DNA from: Nitrospirillum pindoramense
GTDB lineage: Bacteria > Pseudomonadota > Alphaproteobacteria > Azospirillales > Azospirillaceae
Direction of reading: 5' to 3'
DNA length: 64,000 nucleotides
Assembly (NCBI RefSeq): GCF_007827955.1
Contig: NZ_VITR01000010.1
Span: 221,447 to 285,446, forward strand
The notes beneath the pieces were generated by a model. It saw only the letters and a program-made list of their open reading frames with translations, ran no database searches and was not told where the DNA came from. Below, piece by piece: positions 42,346-49,516 of the stretch. Positions within the stretch are counted from its first letter, which is position 1; each line of letters starts with the position of its first letter. Made by a program: the position numbers and the translations under genes.

Positions 42346-44154
42346 ATGGACATCCGCTGGCCCTCCGCCGACGCCCCGACCATCGCGGCCCCTTGCCCGG
42401 TCTGTGGCGACGCCGGCCCCCATGCGCCGACCCTGACCGTTCCCTGGGGGGGACCGCACGATCCAGACTGGGTGCTGTTGTGCTGCCAGCGATGCACCGT
42501 CCGTTTCTCCACCGACCGAACGGTCGGCGACTACAGCCACGACACCGGCATCTTCATCGCCGCCACGGACCTGTACCTGGAAATGGGCGCAGGCCTGGAC
42601 GTGATGCTGGAGCCCATGGGCTGGCTGAAGCCGGGTGAGGGCCGTCTGCTGGACATCGGTGCCAACATCGGCTTCATCAGCGACTATGTCGAGGTGGCGC
42701 TGGGCTGGAAAGCCAAGGGCTACGACCCTTCCCGCGCGTCGGAACTGGGCCGCCAATGGCTGGGCCTGGACATCGTTCCGGACTATTTCACCGAAGACAC
42801 CCCCCTGCCCGTCACCTATGACGTGGTGGCCGCCTTCGAATTGCTGGAGCATGTGCCAAATCCTGTCCCCTTGCTGAAAACGCTTAGCCGGGGCCTGAAC
42901 GACACGGGCATCCTGGTCCTGACGACACCGGACGGCGGTGTGCTGAAGCCGGAAACGCCGGTTTCCATGATGTGGCCCATCATCAGCCCCGGCTCGCACA
43001 TGACCCTGTTCACCGCCGCCTCTATGGAAACGGCGCTGCGCGCGGCGGGCTTCACCCATGTCAGCGTGGCGCCCGTCGCGGGCATTCTGCGCGTCCATGC
43101 CTCACGCGTGCCGCTGCCCGCCGGGGTGAAGGACGGCTGTGACCGCGCCCTGCTGCGGGAATACCTGCGCCGGCGCCTGACGCCTGAGCGCCTGCCCAAG
43201 TACGACAGGCTGGAGAACGGCTTCCGCTATCGCCTGTTCAAGGAATTGGTCAACTTCGGTTTCCCCGAGGAGGCGCAGGAGGTGTTCAAGCGGATGGTGG
43301 AGCAGGTTCGCGCCCGCTTCGGCATCGACCTGGACGATCCGGAAAGCCTGATGGTGCCGCCCAACCCGGTCGACATCGAGGAATTCACCCGGCGTGAGCC
43401 CGGCAACCTGATGACCTCGCTGCATTTCAAGGCCATCCTGGTCAATAACACCGACAATGATGCCGCCCGGTCAGCCTGCTACGCCGCCGCGGCCGTCCTG
43501 GCCGGCGTGACGTTGCGCCGTGTTCTGCAGCGCCTCAGCATGGATAACGGCGAGGCCGGCACCGCCATTCCCGCCGCCTTGCGCCTGGCCCTGCAAAACC
43601 TGGCCGTGCAGGGTGCGGACATCCGCCCCCTGCTGACCTTGGTGGAAGCGACGGATTCCACCACCGGCTTCATGTTGACCCCCACGGACCGGGATGCCCT
43701 GCGCGACGACATGAAGGTAACCCTGGCCACGCTGGGCATGCGGCAGGCTGAGACCCTGGAGCAGCCGGTCGTGGTGGCGCCGGGCGATGATTGCATCACC
43801 CGCTTGATCAACCTGGCCCGTCCCACCGCCTACCAGGCGGCACGGCAGGCGGCCATCGACACCATCGGCAGCAATCGTAAACCAGCCAAGGTTCTGGCCC
43901 TGCTGGACCAGGCCGTGAACGACCCGCTGCTGCGCGACTGGCCGGACACGGTGACCCTCTGCGCCAAGGTAGCCCTGATCCGCCTGGTGCGGCTGCGGGC
44001 CCATCGCCTGGCCGCCCGCGTTTACGAGCGCTGGGGCGACGCGTCCTGGAACGGTGACGCGCCGGTCGCCGCCGCGCTGGCGCTGATGGCCGAATCCCGC
44101 TACCCGCTGCCCATCCGGCTGTACCGCCGGCTGCGGCAGCGGCTGGCCGCCTGA
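42346..44154 (+). CDS. Zinc-motif SAM methyltransferase with long helical C-terminal region
   Basis: 602 residues. The N-terminus has a CPVCG...CCQRC zinc-knuckle pattern (about residues 17-50), as in C-methyltransferases of sugar biosynthesis. The Rossmann methyltransferase follows: RLLDIGANIGFISDYVEVALGW (motif I), YDVVAAFELLEHVPNP (motif II region), GILVLTTPD. From about residue 260 to the end are some 340 residues of helices with no motif I can name. The start is ATG 42346; the longer frame up to 41989 overlaps the divergent glycosyltransferase and is unlikely. Together with the nearby glycosyltransferase and RgpF-like genes, it may methylate a surface glycan or protein. Acceptor unknown. 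Confidence 0.75.
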   Translation: MDIRWPSADAPTIAAPCPVCGDAGPHAPTLTVPWGGPHDPDWVLLCCQRCTVRFSTDRTVGDYSHDTGIFIAATDLYLEMGAGLDVMLEPMGWLKPGEGRLLDIGANIGFISDYVEVALGWKAKGYDPSRASELGRQWLGLDIVPDYFTEDTPLPVTYDVVAAFELLEHVPNPVPLLKTLSRGLNDTGILVLTTPDGGVLKPETPVSMMWPIISPGSHMTLFTAASMETALRAAGFTHVSVAPVAGILRVHASRVPLPAGVKDGCDRALLREYLRRRLTPERLPKYDRLENGFRYRLFKELVNFGFPEEAQEVFKRMVEQVRARFGIDLDDPESLMVPPNPVDIEEFTRREPGNLMTSLHFKAILVNNTDNDAARSACYAAAAVLAGVTLRRVLQRLSMDNGEAGTAIPAALRLALQNLAVQGADIRPLLTLVEATDSTTGFMLTPTDRDALRDDMKVTLATLGMRQAETLEQPVVVAPGDDCITRLINLARPTAYQAARQAAIDTIGSNRKPAKVLALLDQAVNDPLLRDWPDTVTLCAKVALIRLVRLRAHRLAARVYERWGDASWNGDAPVAAALALMAESRYPLPIRLYRRLRQRLAA

Positions 44155-44178
44155 CGTCAGAGGGGCGGCCACAACTCC

Positions 44179-44210
44179 GCCGGGCGGCGGACGGACCAGC
44201 GCCGCCCGGC
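44179..44210. terminator. Hairpin between convergent genes
   Basis: GCCGGGCGGCG and CGCCGCCCGGC form a perfect eleven-pair stem with a ten-base loop between the stops of the methyltransferase (44154) and the alcohol dehydrogenase (44224). No T run follows on either strand. Confidence 0.45.
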
Positions 44211-44223
44211 CAGAATGAAGCCG

Positions 44224-45279
44224 TCAAGGACGCGGCGGGCAACGGTCCCAGAACCCGGATAGAACCAGCTTGCCCCGGGTAGCGCCGCTTTCAACCAGGG
44301 CATGGGCCTTGCGCAGGTTGTCGGCGCTGATGCGTCCAAGGTCCTGGGTCATCGTCGTGCGCAGCACCCCCGCATCCACCAGGCGCGCAACCTCGCTCAG
44401 CAGCCCATGCTGGGCGATCATGTCCGGTGTCTGGAACATGGAGCGCGTGTACATGAACTCCCAATGCAGGGAGATGCTCTTGCGCTTCAGCAGGGTGATG
44501 TCTACCAGCTGGACCGGATCGTCGATCAGGGCCAGCTTGCCCTGCGGCGCCATCAGGGCGGCAAGGGCGGGGAAGTGCTGCTCCGTCGCCGTCAGGCTCA
44601 TGACATGGGTAGCGCCGCCGGGCGCGATGGCCCGCAGCTGGGGTTCCAGGGGCTGGCGGTGGTCGATGACGTGATGGGCCCCCATGGCCAGGCTCCAGTC
44701 CCGCGTCTCGGGACGCGAGGCCGTGGCGATGACGGTCAGGCCGGTCAGTTGACGCGCTAACTGCGTGGCGATGGAGCCGACGCCACCCGCACCGCCAACG
44801 ATCAGCAGCACGCCGGCCGTGCCGTCATTGCCGGCGCCGGCCGGCAGCCGCGCCACGCCCATGCGGTCGAACAGCATCTCCCAGGCGGTGATGGTGGTCA
44901 GCGGCAGGGCCGCGGCCTCCGCCACCGTCAGGCTGGCGGGTTTGGAACCGACCAGCCGCTCGTCAACCAGATGGAATTCGGCGTTGGTGCCGGGGCGCTC
45001 CAGCGCGCCGGCATAGAACACGGCGTCACCGATCTTGAACAAGGTCACCTGCGGACCGACCGCCACCACCGTGCCTGCGGCGTCCCAGCCCAGGATACGC
45101 GCGGTGCCTTCGACAGGGGCGGCGTTGCGGCGAACCTTGGTATCCACGGGGTTGACCGAGACGGCCTCCACCCGCACCAGCAGGTCCCGGCCGGTGGCCA
45201 CGGGGGTGGGAACCTCCAGATCCACCAGGCTGTCGGCCTGGTCGATGGCTTGGTTCTGATAATAACCGATGGCTTTCAT
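44224..45279 (-). CDS. Zinc-type alcohol dehydrogenase / quinone oxidoreductase family protein
   Basis: About 351 residues. The MDR fold is clear: MKAIGYYQNQAI start, GRDLLVRVEAVSVNPVDTKVRRNAAP, ILGWDAAGTVVAVGPQV, GDAVFYAGALERPGTNAEFHLVDERLV, then the nucleotide-binding LLIVGGAGGVGSIATQLARQL. Residues that would bind catalytic zinc are not obvious, so despite the family name it is more like the ZinD/quinone-reductase group that uses NADPH only. The start is ATG 45279 with GAGG upstream; the frame continues to 45390 into the divergent promoter. It is divergent from a LysR gene, which probably regulates it in response to a quinone or aldehyde. Substrate unknown. Confidence 0.88.
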   Translation of the reverse strand: MKAIGYYQNQAIDQADSLVDLEVPTPVATGRDLLVRVEAVSVNPVDTKVRRNAAPVEGTARILGWDAAGTVVAVGPQVTLFKIGDAVFYAGALERPGTNAEFHLVDERLVGSKPASLTVAEAAALPLTTITAWEMLFDRMGVARLPAGAGNDGTAGVLLIVGGAGGVGSIATQLARQLTGLTVIATASRPETRDWSLAMGAHHVIDHRQPLEPQLRAIAPGGATHVMSLTATEQHFPALAALMAPQGKLALIDDPVQLVDITLLKRKSISLHWEFMYTRSMFQTPDMIAQHGLLSEVARLVDAGVLRTTMTQDLGRISADNLRKAHALVESGATRGKLVLSGFWDRCPPRP

Positions 45280-45406
45280 GGGAAGTAACCTCGCTTGTTT
45301 CGAGCCGCCGTCAGCGGCGGCATACACTTCCCAAAGGTTCCCTATTCCGTTCTGATCATCAATTGACAGGATTAAAGATACATTATTCAATTATGAACAG
45401 ATACCG

Positions 45407-46285
45407 ATGGGAGAAGTCCGGGTGGATTGGGACGATCTGCGCTATTTCCTGGCGATCGCCCGGCACGGCACCCTATCGGGCGCCGCCCGCCACTTGGGCG
45501 TCAGCCAGCCCACGGTGGGACGGCGGCTGGAGACGTTGGAGACCCGGCTGGGCACCCGCCTGTTCCAACGCACGCCGGCCGGCTATATCCCAACCGAAGC
45601 GGGCACCGGCCTGGTGGCCGGGGCGGAGCGCATGGAGACGGAGGCCCTGGCGGCGGAACGGGCCGCCACCGGCCTGGACGTGGGGCTTGAGGGCACCGTG
45701 CGCGTCACGTCCCCGGAATGGGTGGGGCAGTGGCTGCTGGGCCCGCAGCTGGCGGGCTTGCACAACGCCCACCCCGGCATCACCGTGGAGCTGGTGACTG
45801 ACGCCCGGCTGTATAGCCTGACCCGGCGTGAAGCGGACGTGGCCTTCCGCTTCCACCGCTTCGACCAGAACGAGATCGTGCAACGCCGGGTGGCCATGGT
45901 GGGCTTCGGCCTTTATGCGGCGCCGGCATACCTGGCGCGCCATGGCGCACCGGATTTCACCCAGGGGGCCGCCGGCCATAGTCTGATCCTGATGAACGAA
46001 AGCTTCGGCGGTTTGGCCGATCTGCCCTGGCTGCTGGCGCTGGCGCAGAACGCCCGACAGGCCCTGCGCACCAACAGCCGCGACCTGCAAGCCGTGGCCT
46101 GCGCCGGTGGGGCGGGCCTGGCCGCCCTGCCCCATGTCATGGCCCAGGCGCGCGGATTGATGGCCGTGGACACGCCGACGCCGGCCCCACCGCGCGAAAT
46201 CTGGGCCGGCGTGCATCGCGACGCCCAGCGCATCCCCCGCATCCGCGCGTTTTTCGACCACATGGCGCAGGCGTTGGGTCGCTAG
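45407..46285 (+). CDS. LysR-family transcriptional regulator
   Basis: 292 residues. The N-terminal helix-turn-helix is DDLRYFLAIARHGTLSGAARHLGVSQPTVGRRLETLETRLGTRLFQRTPAGYIPTEAG, and the rest is an effector-binding domain. It is divergent from the zinc-type alcohol dehydrogenase across 127 nt; in many bacteria, dehydrogenases of this class are controlled by exactly such a divergent LysR gene. The intergenic region has an AT-rich core (45360-45400), but I could not assign a T-N11-A box with confidence. The gene ends three nt before the convergent ohrR stop. Confidence 0.93.
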   Translation: MGEVRVDWDDLRYFLAIARHGTLSGAARHLGVSQPTVGRRLETLETRLGTRLFQRTPAGYIPTEAGTGLVAGAERMETEALAAERAATGLDVGLEGTVRVTSPEWVGQWLLGPQLAGLHNAHPGITVELVTDARLYSLTRREADVAFRFHRFDQNEIVQRRVAMVGFGLYAAPAYLARHGAPDFTQGAAGHSLILMNESFGGLADLPWLLALAQNARQALRTNSRDLQAVACAGGAGLAALPHVMAQARGLMAVDTPTPAPPREIWAGVHRDAQRIPRIRAFFDHMAQALGR

Positions 46286-46288
46286 GCC

Positions 46289-46804
46289 TCAACCATCCCG
46301 GTCGGCCGGGCCCAGGTTGGCCGCCAGGCCGGCGCGCAGTTCATCCACCTGCGCCTTCAACGCCTTCAGCCCGTCCAGGTTAAGGCCGGTGGCGCACAGG
46401 ATGGCCTCCTGCACCGGGCCCAGGTTCTCCTGCAAGGCGCGGCCGGCCTCGGTCAGGGTGACGCGCACCAGGCGCTCGTTCTGCGGATCACGCTGACGAC
46501 TGACAAGGCCCGCCGCCTCCAGCCGCTTCAGCAAGGGCGTCAAGGTGCCGGAATCCAGATCCAGCTGCTCACCAATGGCCTTCACCGTCAGCCCGTCCCC
46601 GGACCACAGCACCAGCATCACCAGGTACTGCGGATAGGTCAGGCCCAGCCGGTCCAGCAGCGGTTTATAGGTGCGGTTGAACAGGTGGGCGGCGGAATAG
46701 ATGCTGAAGCACAGCTGACTGCGCAGCAGGGCGGCCGTATCGGAGGAGCCGGCCCCGGCCAGTCCCATACCTTGCCGCGTGGTGTCCTGTCGGTCCTGGG
46801 CCAT
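46289..46804 (-). CDS. ohrR: OhrR-type MarR-family peroxide sensor
   Basis: About 171 residues. The N-terminal region has the redox-active Cys at about residue 32 in [37 protein letters not shown], conserved in OhrR, with the Tyr residues that stabilise the thiolate. The winged helix follows ([48 protein letters not shown]). Organic hydroperoxides oxidise the Cys and release the repressor from the ohr promoter. The start is ATG 46804 with GTGAGGGCG ahead; the frame to 46891 overlaps an operator-like palindrome. It is divergent from ohr, the standard OhrR arrangement. A second Cys near residue 136 could allow a 2-Cys mechanism. Confidence 0.93.
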   Translation of the reverse strand: MAQDRQDTTRQGMGLAGAGSSDTAALLRSQLCFSIYSAAHLFNRTYKPLLDRLGLTYPQYLVMLVLWSGDGLTVKAIGEQLDLDSGTLTPLLKRLEAAGLVSRQRDPQNERLVRVTLTEAGRALQENLGPVQEAILCATGLNLDGLKALKAQVDELRAGLAANLGPADRDG

Positions 46805-46878
46805 GACGACGCCCTCACTTCTCCAGCGGCGCCCGGGGAAATGGACGCACGATTTGCGGCAGGCTAGCATTCCGTGAC

Positions 46879-46894
46879 AGATTGCGCACAATCT
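46879..46894. promoter_or_regulatory. OhrR operator candidate 1
   Basis: AGATTG and CAATCT form a perfect inverted repeat around CGCA, 75 nt upstream of ohrR. It is nearly identical to a second palindrome 45 bp away (centre to centre), about four helical turns. The paired sites between ohrR and ohr are inferred to bind OhrR. Confidence 0.65.
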
Positions 46895-46925
46895 ATTTGC
46901 GCATAGCGATCATGCCAACTGACGA

Positions 46926-46937
46926 ATTGTGCACAAT
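46926..46937. promoter_or_regulatory. OhrR operator candidate 2
   Basis: ATTGTGCACAAT is a perfect 12-bp palindrome, and with flanks it continues as CAATCT as in site 1. It lies about 105 nt upstream of the ohr start. Confidence 0.65.
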
Positions 46938-47041
46938 CTGTTATCGCGCAATTCTCACCTCACCGGCGCCGATGCCCCAGCCGAACCCCGGCGGGACCGG
47001 CCCCCGAAGTTGATCCAACCAGTTGAACCACGGAGATGATC

Positions 47042-47464
47042 ATGCCCATCCTCTACACCACTTCCGCTACTGCCACCGGCGGCCGTGAGGGCCAGGCCAA
47101 GTCCGTCGACGGCGTTCTGGACGTCAAGCTGACCACGCCCAAGGAATTGGGCGGCGCCGGCGGCAATGGCACCAACCCCGAGCAGTTGTTCGCGGCCGGC
47201 TATTCCGCCTGCTTCCTGGGCGCGCTGAAGTTCGTCGCCGCCAAGGCCAAGGTGAAGGTTCCGGACAACGCCACGGTGAGCGCCCAGGTGGGTATCGGCC
47301 CCCGCGAGGATGGCACCGGCTTTGGCTTGGACGTCGCCCTGACTATCACGCTGCCGGGCATCGACGCCGAAACCGCCAACAGCCTGGTGCAGCAGGCCCA
47401 CATCGTGTGCCCCTATTCCCACGCCACCCGCGGCAACCTGGACGTTCGCCTGAACATCGCCTAA
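47042..47464 (+). CDS. ohr: Organic hydroperoxide resistance protein Ohr
   Basis: 140 residues, the standard length. Ohr is a thiol peroxidase that reduces fatty-acid and other organic hydroperoxides with electrons from lipoylated proteins. The two catalytic Cys are at about residues 57 (FAAGYSACFLGAL) and 123 (AHIVCPYSHATRGN), and the conserved Arg/Glu-side segment is LGGAGGNGTNPEQLF. The start is ATG 47042 with GGAG six nt upstream; an ATG at 47036 abuts that site and is less likely. It is divergent from ohrR, with two operator-like palindromes between them, and is followed by a strong terminator. Confidence 0.96.
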   Translation: MPILYTTSATATGGREGQAKSVDGVLDVKLTTPKELGGAGGNGTNPEQLFAAGYSACFLGALKFVAAKAKVKVPDNATVSAQVGIGPREDGTGFGLDVALTITLPGIDAETANSLVQQAHIVCPYSHATRGNLDVRLNIA

Positions 47465-47497
47465 CGGCCGCTCCATCTGCCGCCAGCAGGTAAAGAC

Positions 47498-47540
47498 AAG
47501 GCCGGCGCCGCCAGTGGCGGTTCCGGCCTTCTTCTTTTAT
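47498..47540 (+). terminator. Terminator after ohr
   Basis: AAGGCCGG (47498-47505) and CCGGCCTT (47523-47530) form the base of a stem, and GCCGCC/GGCGG pair inside it. CTTCTTTTATTA follows. It lies 34 nt after the ohr stop and may also serve the convergent oxidoreductase gene ending at 47559. Confidence 0.75.
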
Positions 47541-47558
47541 TATGAATACTTTACAGAC

Positions 47559-48608
47559 CTATTCGTAAGCGATGTCGCAGGACAACCCAGGCTGGCCCGC
47601 CGCCTCGATGGCGCGGTGGACCAGGGTCAACGCCTCGAACGCCGGCTCTGGCCCGAAGGCCAACGGCGCACGGCCGGCCAAGGCCTCCGCCACATTGCGA
47701 TAGAAATTCTCGTACCGGCCGGCCTCCAGCGCCACCGCCTCGCGCACCACGGCGCCATCACGCTCGGTATGCAAGAGGGCCGGCGTGGTGACGACGGCCC
47801 AGCCGGCGTCGCCGGGCTTGAGCCCCGCCGCCATCTGTCCTTCCTGAACATCGCCCTTGGGAATGACCAGCGAGCCCTTGTCGCCGTGGGCCACCAGCAC
47901 CGGCCCGGGTTCGCGTACATACGTGCTGGATCGCAGGATGACCCGGTGATCGGGATAACGGAAACGGACGTCGAAATAGTCGGTCGCCCCCTGCGGCCGG
48001 CGCAGGGACCGCATCTCCGCCATGACCGACAGGGGCCGACCGAACTGGCGCAGCATGCCGTCCACCAAGTGGACGCCGAGGTCGAACCAAGTGCCGGCAC
48101 CAGGCCCCTCATCCTCCTTCCATGCCTTGTGGGTGACATGGGCGCGGTAGCGGTCGTAGTGCCACTCGACCTCGACCAAGCGCCCCAGATCGCCGGCGGC
48201 CAGATGGCGGCCCAGGGTCAGATATTCGGCGTCCAGCCGCTTGTTATGAAAGACAGCCAGCAGCAGGCCCGCCGCCTTTGCCTGGCCCATGAGGTGGCGG
48301 CCCTCTTCCAGCGTGATGGTCATGGGCTTTTCCAAGACAACGTGCTTGCCCGCCGCGAGAGCCGCGCGGGCCATGGGAAAATGCAGGGCATTGGGGGTGT
48401 TGACCACCACCAATTGAATCGCGGGGTCGTCCAGGATGGCCTGAAAATCAGTCGCCACGCGCGCCATCGCCGGTTCCGTCCCATCGGGTCCCGAACGGCG
48501 CAGGATGGTGCGCAACGACAGGGCCGGTTCGGCCTGGATAAGGGGAGCATGGAACACCCGGCCGGACAGGCCGTAGGCGCACAGCGCGGTTGCGATCATG
48601 GGCTTCAT
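47559..48608 (-). CDS. Gfo/Idh/MocA family oxidoreductase
   Basis: About 349 residues. The N-terminal Rossmann domain has the YGLSGRVFHAPLI fingerprint typical of the YhhX/YdgJ/IolW-like subgroup, then VVVNTPNALHFPMARAALAAGKHVVLEKPMTITLEEG with the EKP motif. The C-terminal GFO_IDH domain has YRAHVTHKAWKEDEGPGAGTWFDLGVHLVDGML, where Asp and His would be catalytic. It likely oxidises or reduces a sugar or inositol-like compound with NAD(P). The start is ATG 48608 with GAAGGAAGGG before it; the ATG at 48599 is an alternative and the frame to 48680 is unlikely. It stands alone next to ohr; no pathway context is visible. Confidence 0.9.
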   Translation of the reverse strand: MKPMIATALCAYGLSGRVFHAPLIQAEPALSLRTILRRSGPDGTEPAMARVATDFQAILDDPAIQLVVVNTPNALHFPMARAALAAGKHVVLEKPMTITLEEGRHLMGQAKAAGLLLAVFHNKRLDAEYLTLGRHLAAGDLGRLVEVEWHYDRYRAHVTHKAWKEDEGPGAGTWFDLGVHLVDGMLRQFGRPLSVMAEMRSLRRPQGATDYFDVRFRYPDHRVILRSSTYVREPGPVLVAHGDKGSLVIPKGDVQEGQMAAGLKPGDAGWAVVTTPALLHTERDGAVVREAVALEAGRYENFYRNVAEALAGRAPLAFGPEPAFEALTLVHRAIEAAGQPGLSCDIAYE

Positions 48609-48970
48609 CCCTTCCTTCATCTGGCCATGCCTGGCCCTTCGCTGGTCCCAAACCGTGACGGTTATCGTCAGCGCGACCATATATTAATGTGCGATTTACA
48701 GTCCTGAAGTGAGGGCACGCAAACAAAAATTACCCGTTAATAGATTAATATTGCAACCTAACCCATAATTTCCGATTAAATTTCCCAAATCAGGTGGCGC
48801 ACGGGAGGGTTTGCCCTATATGACTTTCGCCGGTGGCGTCTCTTGACCATCGACTCCGGATCGCCAGACGCCATCCTGGCCGCCAACCAGGATTTATATT
48901 TAAAACCATATTACTCAATGACTTTCTGAAATCGACAATTCTGAAGCCGTGACATACCAAGGAACGCGTG
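48609..48970. other. AT-rich divergent intergenic region
   Basis: A 362-nt gap. It is markedly AT-rich around 48690-48790 and 48890-48920 and must hold the promoters of the leftward oxidoreductase and the rightward membrane protein. I see no stable hairpin, palindrome or coding frame with a ribosome site. Confidence 0.5.
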
Positions 48971-49327
48971 ATGAGCTTTGCCGGCACCCCCGCCTCCTCC
49001 TCCGCCCAGGAAGACAAAGCCCGTTTATGGTCCATCCTTGTCCATTTGCTTTACTTGATGGGCGCGTTCCCGCTGGGCTTGGTCATGGCTTATATCAAGC
49101 GGCCTGATTTCGCCGGCACCATTTACGAAGGCCACATGACCTTCGCCATCCGCACCTTCTGGATTTGCGTCATGTTCGGCATCGGCGCCCTGGCCCTGCG
49201 GGGCGTGGGCATGGAACTCATGATCCTGTTCATCGGCAGCATCTGGGCCATCGTGCGTGTCGTGGTGGGGCTGGTCCGGGCGATTGACGCCAAGCCGATT
49301 CAGAAACCGCGGGGCTGGACCATCTGA
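48971..49327 (+). CDS. Small membrane protein (DUF4870-like)
   Basis: 118 residues with three hydrophobic segments: LWSILVHLLYLMGAFPLGLVMAYI, FAIRTFWICVMFGIGALALRG and MELMILFIGSIWAIVRVVVGLVRAI. The short N-terminal tail is polar and the C-terminus ends IDAKPIQKPRGWTI. The build and the ending recall DUF4870/TM2-neighbour proteins of unknown role. The start is ATG 48971, directly after a GTG (48968), with AAGGAA upstream. It precedes the MHYT kinase gene by 189 nt and may or may not share a transcript. Confidence 0.65.
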   Translation: MSFAGTPASSSAQEDKARLWSILVHLLYLMGAFPLGLVMAYIKRPDFAGTIYEGHMTFAIRTFWICVMFGIGALALRGVGMELMILFIGSIWAIVRVVVGLVRAIDAKPIQKPRGWTI

Positions 49328-49516
49328 ACACCCCGGCTGCTCCCGGCCCGCCCTATCCGTCCGGGCATGGCCGTTATGGGCGGCGCCGGCGGAGCCCCTA
49401 TTTCGAACGGTGATGCCTTACAGGCGCGATGGTATAGTCACCGGGCGTTTTTCCGGTCAAACCGCCAGATCGCTGTGTCGGACGCCAAAACACACCGTCG
49501 CGCGGGCGTTGGGGGC

